NCBI RefSeq assembly: GCF_014201705.1
Contig: NZ_JACHFA010000001.1
Coordinates: forward strand, 124,001 to 188,000
DNA: 64,000 nt
Origin: Borreliella spielmanii
Lineage (GTDB): Bacteria > Spirochaetota > Spirochaetia > Borreliales > Borreliaceae
Reading direction: 5' to 3'
Part shown: positions 1 through 7,531 of the stretch, one piece after another
Position numbering within the stretch: position 1 is the first letter of the stretch
Layout: every line of letters starts with the position of its first letter
Notes under the pieces: model-generated
Databases searched by the model: none
Seen by the model: only the letters and a program-made list of their open reading frames with translations
Told to the model about the DNA's origin: nothing
Translations under genes and position numbers: made by a program

Positions 1-973
1 TATCAATAACGTTTAAATTTTCAAAAAGCTCATCATGGGTTTTTGAATTTATAAGATTTGAGAAATATTTACTCTGTCTTTCTTTCTCAGTAAAATATAT
101 CTTAAAATATTTTTTAAGTTTATTAAAATCTTTTCCAAATCCCCAAGTAGTATGAAAATCCTTTATATGGAATTTTAATATATTTAACCTAAAATTTAAA
201 TTATTATCTAAAAAGTGCTTCGAAGAGAACTTAAATAAATTTAAATTCTTAAAAATTCCACGACCAAACATAATCCCATCAATTAAATATTTATCAACAT
301 AATATCTAGCATCTTTAAGGCTTAAAACATCCCCATTGCCAATAATCAACGTAGAGGGACTAATATTATTTCGCAACTTAACAAGTTCATAAAAAATATC
401 AAAATTAACAGGACCTTCGCTCTGATTAACAGCAAGTCTTGGATAAACCGTTAACATATCAATTCCAAAGCCCAATAAAAACCCTAACCAATCATCAACT
501 TCTGGATATGAAAATCCATGCCTGGTTTTAACGCTAAGAGGCAAATTAAATTTTGAGCAAGCCTCTTTGCTTGCTAGAATTATTTCTCCAGCCAAAGATT
601 TATTATTAATTAAAGCTGAACAAACCTCTTTTTTAATTATTTTATTCTTAGGACAACCCATATTAATATCAATTCCCCAAAACCCCATGCCCCCTAATAT
701 TTCTATTGCTCTATAAAATTGCTCAGGAATATTTCCCCAAATTTGAGCAATTAAAGGTCTATTAAGTTCATTGGGTTTTAAAAAAATATGTTGAATAGAT
801 TGTTTTGATCTATTTAAAATTCCCTTTACAGAAATAAATTCAGTAAAATAAATATGCGGTTCTCCTTCTCCAGATCCTATTAAATGAATTAAATTTCTAA
901 AAACAGAGTCTGTAACATCTTCCATTGGAGCTAAAATCATAACTGGAAGAGGAATATTAAATAAAAACTTCAT
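1..973 (-). CDS. dus: tRNA-dihydrouridine synthase, 3' end cut by window edge
   Basis: Flavoenzyme family that reduces uridine to dihydrouridine in the tRNA D-loop. Reading the minus strand from an ATG at 973 gives an open frame of about 324 codons to the window edge with no stop. It begins MKFLFNIPLPVMILAPMED, the usual Dus opening (APM then D). It contains NMGCPKNKI, the family signature with the catalytic Cys, then SVKTRHGFS (FMN/substrate segment) and IIGNGDV and GIMFGRGIF (C-terminal phosphate-binding segments of the TIM barrel). Which uridine it modifies cannot be told from sequence. No Shine-Dalgarno is visible before the ATG; an AT-rich TATATA lies about 8 nt upstream. It is transcribed away from rlpA with about 200 nt between them. 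Confidence 0.9.
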   Translation of the reverse strand, partial: MKFLFNIPLPVMILAPMEDVTDSVFRNLIHLIGSGEGEPHIYFTEFISVKGILNRSKQSIQHIFLKPNELNRPLIAQIWGNIPEQFYRAIEILGGMGFWGIDINMGCPKNKIIKKEVCSALINNKSLAGEIILASKEACSKFNLPLSVKTRHGFSYPEVDDWLGFLLGFGIDMLTVYPRLAVNQSEGPVNFDIFYELVKLRNNISPSTLIIGNGDVLSLKDARYYVDKYLIDGIMFGRGIFKNLNLFKFSSKHFLDNNLNFRLNILKFHIKDFHTTWGFGKDFNKLKKYFKIYFTEKERQSKYFSNLINSKTHDELFENLNVID

Positions 974-1171
974 AAAATGACTATATAATAATAAAATGTA
1001 AATTTAAGCAAATCAAAACAGTTGTTTATGTTTAATAGATTTAGATTTTTAGAAATAACATTGTTATTTTTAGAATAAAAACTACAACAAAAGAATTGGC
1101 AATAAATGCCATGATAATAAAATTTCAAAAAATTAATAAACAATTTTGATAAAAAAAATAATTTAAAAAAA

Positions 1172-1960
1172 TTAATCCATAACAAGACTCTCACCTGGAA
1201 CTTTGGTTTTTCTTACTAAAGTATCTTTATATCCAGCAGATTTAATAAGCTCTATATTTCTTTGAACATCATCAGCATTAGTAGGAATAAAAACAGTATA
1301 AAACGGTCCGTGAGAATTTACTACAACAAAAAGACCTGCTTTTTTTAATATTCTATAAGCCCTATCAGCATAATCTTTTTTTTTATAAGATCCAACTTGT
1401 ATGTAAAAATCTGTTTCTTTGTCGGTAGAAACTGAAGAATCTACTAATAAATTTGAAGATTCACTTTCAACAGAAAAATTCTCCTTTGCTTGCTTGGTCT
1501 TCTTTTCTTCTTTAATATTAGGAGTATTAAATACTTTTTTAAAGTCACTAGATTTTGATACAGAAGGTCTTTTTTCATTCACACTTTCAATTACTTCAAT
1601 CTTTACAGGAGCAACTCCTATTCCTAAAAAATCAAGCTTCTCAGCAGCATGTTTTGATAAATCGATTATTCTATCCTTCCTAAAAGGACCTCTGTCATTA
1701 ATTCTTACAACAACTGATCTATTGTTTAAAAGATTAGTAACTCTTACAGCAGTATTAAAAGGCAATTCTTTGTGAGCAGCAGTAAGAGCCATCATATCAA
1801 ATTTTTCACCATTAGCAGTAGTTTTGCCGTGAAAAGCTTCACCATACCATGAAGCAAGGCCTACTGTAGCAGAATTTATATGAGAAGCAACAAAAAAAAA
1901 TACAAAGAGAAAGACAAACTTTCTATTATCTCTTATGGTGACATCAATTAAATTTCTCAT
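1172..1960 (-). CDS. rlpA: RlpA-like septal lytic transglycosylase / SPOR-domain protein
   Basis: Exported peptidoglycan-associated protein. An N-terminal hydrophobic signal segment (FVFLFVFFFVASHINSA) precedes a double-psi beta-barrel with the full RlpA signature: GLASWYG, TANGE, AAHKELPF and RINDRGPF. The His of AAH and the Asp of NDRGPF match the catalytic pair known in Pseudomonas RlpA, so this may be an active glycan-strand-cleaving enzyme. A low-complexity linker of about 60 residues leads to a C-terminal SPOR domain (DFYIQVGSYKKKDYAD onward), which in this family binds denuded septal glycan. The ATG at 1960 is preferred; an in-frame ATG at 1984 would add 8 residues. Neither has a Shine-Dalgarno, and a TATAAT at 1967-1972 ends 6 nt before the ATG at 1960. 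There is no lipobox. Confidence 0.85.
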   Translation of the reverse strand: MRNLIDVTIRDNRKFVFLFVFFFVASHINSATVGLASWYGEAFHGKTTANGEKFDMMALTAAHKELPFNTAVRVTNLLNNRSVVVRINDRGPFRKDRIIDLSKHAAEKLDFLGIGVAPVKIEVIESVNEKRPSVSKSSDFKKVFNTPNIKEEKKTKQAKENFSVESESSNLLVDSSVSTDKETDFYIQVGSYKKKDYADRAYRILKKAGLFVVVNSHGPFYTVFIPTNADDVQRNIELIKSAGYKDTLVRKTKVPGESLVMD

Positions 1961-2063
1961 AAATTTATTATAATATAAAAACATATTTCAATAAACAATT
2001 AAGCTCATAAATTGCTTATTTGTATTTTTTTTGATTTAATTATAAAAAGAAAAAAGTCTGAAA

Positions 2064-3065
2064 ATGATATCAACAGAAATAATTAGCAGTAATCAAATAC
2101 AAAAAGCAGCAAAGCTTATCAAAATGGGAGAGCTTGTTATATTCCCAACAGAAACGGTTTATGGAATTGGCGCAAATGCTTACAATGAAGACGCTGTAAA
2201 AATGATTTTTTTAGTAAAAAAAAGACCCATTGAAAATCCTTTAATAGTACATGTTGACACAGTAAAAAAAATAAAAGAATTATCGGAATATATTCCCAAA
2301 AGTGCTCTAATGCTAATCAAAAAGTTTAGCCCAGGCCCTTTAACTTATGTTCTTAAAAAATCAATAAAAATATCCAGATTTATAAGTGGTAATCTAGACA
2401 CTGTAGCAATAAGAATTCCTGCAAATAAAATAGCTTTAAACTTAATCAAAGCATCTAAAGTCCCAATAGCAGCACCATCTGCAAATATATCAAAAAGGCC
2501 AAGCTCAACAAGCTTCGAAATGGCCTTAAAAGAATTAAATGGACTTGTAAGGGGAATAATAAAAACAGAAAACAAAGACTTTAATATTGGAATCGAATCA
2601 ACTGTGATTGGATTTGACCTAAAAGATAACGTATTAATATTAAGACCGGGCGCAATCACAAAAAAAATGCTAGAAAAAGAGCTTAAAGGAAAATATACAG
2701 TAAATTACGCAGAAACAAAAATAGAGCTTGAAAAATCACCTGGGAATATAATAGAGCATTACAAACCAAAAATTCCTGTCTATTTATTTAAAAGTCAAGA
2801 CAATATAAGAAGGTATTTAAACAAAGACACAAAAATACTTATTACAAAACCCACTCTAAAATCCTATTTATTTAATTTTTTGTGGGATAAAAAAAATATT
2901 AAAGTATTTAATACTCTTGAAGAATATGCACAAAATCTTTACAAAGAGCTAGTCAATTCTGAGAGCAGCTACAAACAAATTCTTAGTGAATTCGTAAAAG
3001 ATGAAGGACTTGGATACTCAATAAACAATAGAATTAAAAAAGCCAGCTCAAATAGGTTTATTTAA
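2064..3065 (+). CDS. tsaC: Threonylcarbamoyl-AMP synthase (Sua5/YwlC type)
   Basis: Makes threonylcarbamoyl-AMP from threonine, bicarbonate and ATP, the first step of t6A37 formation in ANN-decoding tRNAs. Residues 1-210 are a YrdC domain with FPTETVYGIGANA, KKRPIENPLIVHV and APSANISKRPSST. A linker with the diagnostic SPGNIIEHYKPKIPV (about residues 227-241) is followed by a C-terminal Sua5 domain, so this is the longer Sua5 form, not the short TsaC form. At 333 residues it has the usual Sua5 length. It is a single gene between convergent or divergent neighbours. The ribosome-binding site is only a purine run (AAGAAAAAAG). A 200-nt gap follows before the convergent plzA. Confidence 0.93.
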   Translation: MISTEIISSNQIQKAAKLIKMGELVIFPTETVYGIGANAYNEDAVKMIFLVKKRPIENPLIVHVDTVKKIKELSEYIPKSALMLIKKFSPGPLTYVLKKSIKISRFISGNLDTVAIRIPANKIALNLIKASKVPIAAPSANISKRPSSTSFEMALKELNGLVRGIIKTENKDFNIGIESTVIGFDLKDNVLILRPGAITKKMLEKELKGKYTVNYAETKIELEKSPGNIIEHYKPKIPVYLFKSQDNIRRYLNKDTKILITKPTLKSYLFNFLWDKKNIKVFNTLEEYAQNLYKELVNSESSYKQILSEFVKDEGLGYSINNRIKKASSNRFI

Positions 3066-3265
3066 TCGAGAATAAAAATACTGATAAATTATTGCTTAAA
3101 AATTTAAAAAGCATAAACATAAATACTTAATCTGAAAGCAAACGTCTAAAACTATGCCACACAACCGGACTCTCTCAATCTCAATAAAGCCACCAAATAT
3201 AATTAAAAAACTCTAAACCAAGTTTACGAACAAATTTTCACATAAGAAGAGTTTTGATCTTTTGA

Positions 3266-4051
3266 TTAATTAAAATAATCATGGATTAACATAGTATACT
3301 CAAGTGGTATTTTTTCCTCATCAAAAGCAATGCCAAGCGCAAAAACCTTTCCATTAGGCGTCTGAATAACGCTTAAACTTTTTGACTTTCCCTCAATAAA
3401 AATCTCTTCACCCATAAATTCAAAACTGAAAATCAAATCAATTGAATCTTCTTTGACATCCCCATAATCAAAAGAAGAAATTACTAAAGCGCCTCCGTAA
3501 GATAAATCTTTTATTAAGCATTTATGTTTTGAACCATTAAACTTGATAAAAGCTTTATCTGAATCGATTTTTAGTTTCCTAATAGAATCTTTATCAACAA
3601 TAATCCTCTCATGAATTCTCTGATTTTGCCCAAGTTTTAAATCAAGAAGCTTACCAACTTTAATAGCAATCTCTTCTGGCACAGGAGATAAAAATTCCAA
3701 TGTTAATAAATTATATTCTTTATTTTGAGAAGAATAAGCAGAAGCACTTAACAGCTTAACAGACAAAAAGGGAAAAAAAGATATACCATTCTTAGAGTCT
3801 GAATTTTTCTTAAATTGAATAGAGCCTAAATTTTTATTTTTAGCCAAAGCAGGCAATACAGTATCTTCTTGAAAAATAAGCTTAAAAGAATCCATAGAAA
3901 TAGAATAAATTACACCAAGCACAGAATAATCGCCTATCCTCATCTCAATAGTATTGCGAAGATTTAAAAAACTATTTATCTCTGTGCTCATTTTAATTTC
4001 TTTGCCCCTATACTTAGCTCCATAATCTCTTATTTTTCTAGATAAAAGCAT
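3266..4051 (-). CDS. plzA: PilZ-domain c-di-GMP receptor PlzA
   Basis: Chromosomal c-di-GMP effector of Borrelia, known to affect motility and gene expression in the tick phase. It has 261 residues. The N-terminal half (about 1-140) is the PilZN-like (PilZ-related) domain and the C-terminal half is the PilZ domain. Both c-di-GMP signatures are intact: RIHER (RxxxR) at residues 145-149 and DLSYGG (D/NxSxxG) at 182-187. The ATG at 4051 has a very strong, duplicated Shine-Dalgarno on the minus strand (AAGGAGAAAGGAGAGG, about 4056-4072). It is divergent from the PBP gene, across a 280-nt spacer that carries a 12-nt palindrome about 56 nt upstream of this start. Confidence 0.95.
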   Translation of the reverse strand: MLLSRKIRDYGAKYRGKEIKMSTEINSFLNLRNTIEMRIGDYSVLGVIYSISMDSFKLIFQEDTVLPALAKNKNLGSIQFKKNSDSKNGISFFPFLSVKLLSASAYSSQNKEYNLLTLEFLSPVPEEIAIKVGKLLDLKLGQNQRIHERIIVDKDSIRKLKIDSDKAFIKFNGSKHKCLIKDLSYGGALVISSFDYGDVKEDSIDLIFSFEFMGEEIFIEGKSKSLSVIQTPNGKVFALGIAFDEEKIPLEYTMLIHDYFN

Positions 4052-4106
4052 AAACCTCTCCTTTCTCCTTTTTTGGGATATAAAATATACTAAACAACGC
4101 TAGAAC

Positions 4107-4118
4107 TGGTTTAAACCA
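4107..4118. promoter_or_regulatory. 12-nt perfect palindrome upstream of plzA
   Basis: TGGTTTAAACCA is its own reverse complement. It lies 56-67 nt upstream of the plzA start in the divergent plzA/PBP spacer. It could be an operator for a dimeric regulator. Position and symmetry are observed; function is inference. It is not flanked by a T-tract, so it is unlikely to be a terminator. Confidence 0.4.
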
Positions 4119-4237
4119 ATCAAGTTATAAATAATCTTAACCAATAATCAATAAACCTACTCTTAAAATCAAAGACATATCAATACCAACCCACACAACA
4201 TCTGTTTAATTTAATAAAACTTAAAAATGCTGCTTAC

Positions 4238-4271
4238 ATAGTGTAAAATTATAACAATAATTCTACACTAT
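4238..4271. repeat. 15-bp inverted repeat (one mismatch) upstream of the PBP gene
   Basis: Left arm ATAGTGTAAAATTAT (4238-4252) and right arm ATAATTCTACACTAT (4257-4271) are complementary at 14 of 15 positions, with a 4-nt AACA loop. The nonamer TATAACAAT/ATT recurs three times nearby (around 4250, 4270 and 4285). The element lies about 60 nt before the PBP start and upstream of the putative -10 TATACT (4314-4319). It is therefore more likely a DNA-level operator or cruciform than part of the mRNA, unless a promoter lies further upstream. Confidence 0.45.
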
Positions 4272-4313
4272 AACAATCAAACTATAACATTATTAATTCT
4301 TATACACTTATAG

Positions 4314-4319
4314 TATACT
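4314..4319 (+). promoter_or_regulatory. Putative -10 box of the PBP/parB-like/pgi run
   Basis: TATACT ends 12 nt before the PBP ATG. No good TTGACA-like -35 sits 17 nt upstream. If used, the leader would be only a few bases, which agrees with the absence of a clear Shine-Dalgarno before the ATG (AGTAAAAAGT). Only the hexamer and spacing support this. Confidence 0.3.
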
Positions 4320-4331
4320 TTAGTAAAAAGT

Positions 4332-7100
4332 ATGAAATTAAATAGCCTTAATTTGAAAAAAATAAATAAGCATAAACTACTTATTTATTTAACATATTTC
4401 ACAGTTAGCTTTTCTATTATCACGCTGTCATTAGCAATATCTAAGACTATAAACATACAAAAAGATAAAAATTTTGGATATATAAACCCGGCAGTTCCTT
4501 CAAGACTTTTAGATATTAATGGGAAACAAATAACTCAATTTATATCTGACGAGAATAGAGAATTAATGCCCTTGAGAAAAATGCCTGACAATTTAATTAA
4601 TACACTTTTAATACGAGAAGATATTGGTTTTTTTTCTCATCGGGGTTTTTCCTTGATAGGAATATTTAGAGCCGCATTTAATATTGTTCTTGGTAGATAT
4701 TTCTCAGGCGGCAGTACATTAACCCAACAACTTGCAAAGCTTCTCTACACAAATCAAGCAAGAAGATCTATTTTGAGAAAATTGAATGAAATATGGTGGG
4801 CAATCCAACTTGAAAAAAAACTCTCAAAATACGAAATACTAGAGAAATACCTTAATAAAGTTTATTTTGGAAACGGTAACTATGGAATAGTTGCCGCATC
4901 AAAATTCTTTTTTGGTAAAAGCGTAAATAAAATCAATACAGCAGAATCCGTGATGATGATAATCCAACTCCCAAATGCAAAACTTTATTCACCTCTTTAC
5001 AATCCAGAATTCTCAAAAAAAATACAACGTGCGGTTTTAAACCAAGTTGTATCAAATGGAATAGTAAAAGCCGAAATTGCCGAAAAAGAATTTAATGAAT
5101 ATTGGCAAAATTATGATTGGACTAGAATGGCTGATACATCTGCAATTTCAAATAAAAAAGACCAAGCTCCTTATTTCTCTGAGTACATAAGACAAAAAAT
5201 ACTAAAATATTTACCAGACGGTGCGAACATATATAAAGACGGGTACTCAATATATTCAACTCTTGACCTTGAAGCACAAAAATATGCAGATAAAGTTACA
5301 AACGATATGATTAATAAAGCAAGAACAATGCACAATTTAAACAGATCATCTGAAACAATAATTATTAATTCAGAAATTGTCCCTGTAGTAGATGCAATAT
5401 CAGATTTATTAGGAATTAAAAATTTAAGAATAAATGGAAGGCAATATAAAAAACTGAGAAAAAGAAAATTTTACGAAGACAATATTGATCTAATTGCAAG
5501 CTTTGGAGCTATACTTGGAATTGATAAAATAGATACAGCAACAAAAGAATATATTATCAAAAATAAATTAACACCAAAACTCGTTGCACAGCCTGAAGGA
5601 GCAATGATAGCAATAGATACAACAAGCGGAGCAATAAGAGCCATGGTTGGAGGCAGTGGACATGCTAAAGACAACGAATTTAATCGAGCTACACAAGCAA
5701 AAGTCCAACCTGGAAGCGCCTTTAAAACATTATATTTTGCAGCCGCAATTGATCTAAAAAAAATAACAGCTGCCACAATGTTTTCAGACTCTCCAGTAGC
5801 ATTTTTAAATAAAAACGGAGAAATTTATGCTCCAGGAAATTATGGTGGTAAGTGGAGGGGCAACGTTTTAACACGTCAAGCATTGGCCTTGTCTTTAAAT
5901 ATTCCAGCATTAAGAATATTAGATAAACTGGGCTTTGACTCTGCAATTAACTACTCTTCAAAACTACTAGGAATAACAGATCCAAAAGAAATAGAAAAAA
6001 CATTTCCCAAAGTTTATCCGCTAGCACTCGGCGTAATATCGGTTTCTCCAATCCAAATGGCAAGAGCCTTTGCAATTTTGGGAAATAGTGGTAACGAAAT
6101 CGAACCTTATGGAATAAGATACATTGAAGACAGAACTGGAAGAATAATAGCAAATGAAGAAGCAAGCATATTGGCTAAAATAAAAAACAAAGAACATCAA
6201 GCTCAAATAGTGTCTCCTCAAGCTGCCTATATCATCACAGATATGATGAAATCAACAATTCAATACGGAACCTTAGCAAATCAAAGATACACAAATCTTA
6301 AAAATTTTAAATCTGACATTGCTGGAAAATCGGGAACAACACAAAATTGGGCAGACGGATGGGCAATAGGATACTCTCCTTATATAACAACAGCATTTTG
6401 GGTTGGCTTTGACAAAAAAGGTTATTCACTAGGAATATCTGGAACAGGAACAGGATTAGCAGGACCTAGTTGGGGAGAATTTATGGCAGAATATCACAAA
6501 AACTTACCTAAAAAAGTTTTTGTAAAACCCGCAGGAATAATTAGTATCCCTGTACAAGCAGAAACAGGGCTATTGCCAGAAGAAATTGCTGATGAGAAAA
6601 TAATAAATGAACTGTTTATTTCTGGCACCCAGCCAATTGAAAAATCAAAATACTATGAAAATAAACTAGAATTTAAAAATACAATAGAATTTAACATATA
6701 TGGAATTGATGACATTAATAATAACGATGAAATAAATTTTGATACTCCTGAATTTGAATACCTTGATAATAATCTTGAAAGCCTAAACAATAATAATGTT
6801 CTTGAGAACATTAACAATAATGAAAATAAAAACGAAGATGAAATAGAAATGAACACTCAAGAGCCCTTAAATAAAATAGAAAATAAAAATTCACAACAAG
6901 ATTTAATAAATAACAACAATGGTGATGAAATGCTTATTGAAAATACTAAAGAAATTAAAGACTCGGTTATTGTTAATGAAAAAAACACAATAGAAATACA
7001 AAGCATAAAAGAATTAAATTTAAACAATAATGAAAATGAGAATGAAAATGGGGAAATTAACAATAAAGACGTCAACGGAGAAGATATTCAATTGGATTAA
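4332..7100 (+). CDS. Class A penicillin-binding protein (PBP1a-like, bifunctional)
   Basis: Polymerises glycan strands and crosslinks peptides at the outer face of the inner membrane. The 922 residues contain: a transmembrane anchor (about 15-37); a GT51 glycosyltransferase with catalytic E96 (REDIGFFSHRG) and GGSTLTQQLAKLL (126-138); and a transpeptidase with PGSAFK (catalytic S462, K465) and KSGT (666-669). From about residue 775 to the end runs a roughly 148-residue tail made almost only of Asn, Glu, Asp, Ile, Lys and Leu. This is unlike the PASTA or other ordered tails of many PBPs and has no recognisable domain. The tail accounts for the unusual length. It heads the plus-strand run; the ParB-like gene starts 6 nt after its stop, so the two are probably co-transcribed. 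Confidence 0.93.
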   Translation: MKLNSLNLKKINKHKLLIYLTYFTVSFSIITLSLAISKTINIQKDKNFGYINPAVPSRLLDINGKQITQFISDENRELMPLRKMPDNLINTLLIREDIGFFSHRGFSLIGIFRAAFNIVLGRYFSGGSTLTQQLAKLLYTNQARRSILRKLNEIWWAIQLEKKLSKYEILEKYLNKVYFGNGNYGIVAASKFFFGKSVNKINTAESVMMIIQLPNAKLYSPLYNPEFSKKIQRAVLNQVVSNGIVKAEIAEKEFNEYWQNYDWTRMADTSAISNKKDQAPYFSEYIRQKILKYLPDGANIYKDGYSIYSTLDLEAQKYADKVTNDMINKARTMHNLNRSSETIIINSEIVPVVDAISDLLGIKNLRINGRQYKKLRKRKFYEDNIDLIASFGAILGIDKIDTATKEYIIKNKLTPKLVAQPEGAMIAIDTTSGAIRAMVGGSGHAKDNEFNRATQAKVQPGSAFKTLYFAAAIDLKKITAATMFSDSPVAFLNKNGEIYAPGNYGGKWRGNVLTRQALALSLNIPALRILDKLGFDSAINYSSKLLGITDPKEIEKTFPKVYPLALGVISVSPIQMARAFAILGNSGNEIEPYGIRYIEDRTGRIIANEEASILAKIKNKEHQAQIVSPQAAYIITDMMKSTIQYGTLANQRYTNLKNFKSDIAGKSGTTQNWADGWAIGYSPYITTAFWVGFDKKGYSLGISGTGTGLAGPSWGEFMAEYHKNLPKKVFVKPAGIISIPVQAETGLLPEEIADEKIINELFISGTQPIEKSKYYENKLEFKNTIEFNIYGIDDINNNDEINFDTPEFEYLDNNLESLNNNNVLENINNNENKNEDEIEMNTQEPLNKIENKNSQQDLINNNNGDEMLIENTKEIKDSVIVNEKNTIEIQSIKELNLNNNENENENGEINNKDVNGEDIQLD

Positions 7101-7106
7101 AACAAT

Positions 7107-7499
7107 ATGTTAATAGATATCGATCAAATAAAAATAAAAAAAAGAATTAGAAAAAATATAGGAGACATTGAAAACCTTAAAAACAGTATTATAAAACATG
7201 GATTAATTTATCCAATAATAATAGATAAAAATAAAAATTTGATAGCAGGATTTAGAAGATATCAAGCATTAAAAGAAATAGGCTATAAAGAAGTTGAGGT
7301 AAAGGTAATCTCAATTGAAAATAAAAAAACTTTACTTGAAATTGAACTTGATGAGAATAATGTTAGAAAATCATTTACAAAAAGTGAAGCAAACGAAGGT
7401 GAAGCTTACTTAAAAATTTATTCTGAAAATAATACAATAATAAGATTTCTTAAATTTATTATATTAAAAATTAAAAACATGTGGAAAAGAAAAAAATAG
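7107..7499 (+). CDS. Minimal ParB N-domain protein (Spo0J/ParB-like, no HTH)
   Basis: 130 residues. It opens LIDIDQIKIKKRIRKN, typical of the ParB/Srx N-terminal domain (DIxxIxxxxxRK), and has LIAGFRRYQALKEIG at about residues 46-60, the GxRR nucleotide-contacting box of ParB CTPases. It ends soon after the N domain: there is no central helix-turn-helix that would read parS and no C-terminal dimerisation domain. The last 25 residues (NTIIRFLKFIILKIKNMWKRKK) alternate hydrophobic and basic residues and could form an amphipathic membrane-binding helix. It sits 6 nt after the PBP gene and 32 nt before pgi. It has been annotated as spo0J in B. burgdorferi (from memory), but a partition role is doubtful. 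A frameshift remnant is unlikely: no HTH coding is found in the 32 nt before pgi. Confidence 0.75.
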   Translation: MLIDIDQIKIKKRIRKNIGDIENLKNSIIKHGLIYPIIIDKNKNLIAGFRRYQALKEIGYKEVEVKVISIENKKTLLEIELDENNVRKSFTKSEANEGEAYLKIYSENNTIIRFLKFIILKIKNMWKRKK

Positions 7500-7531
7500 A
7501 AAAATTTAAACCATAACAAAGGGGTGTGTTT

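Noticed and set aside
970..1194. 74-codon minus-strand frame overlapping the dus start and the rlpA 3' end
   Set aside because: Phe/Tyr/Asn-rich translation of AT-rich spacer, no Shine-Dalgarno; the region is the dus/rlpA intergenic spacer.
7107..7499. Chromosome-partition ParB (Spo0J) role
   Set aside because: No HTH, no parA neighbour and no parS-like site recognised nearby; only the N domain is present.
7526..7531. GTG at 7526 as the start of pgi
   Set aside because: Only 1 nt from the AAGGGG ribosome-binding site; the ATG at 7532 has correct spacing and family-like N terminus.
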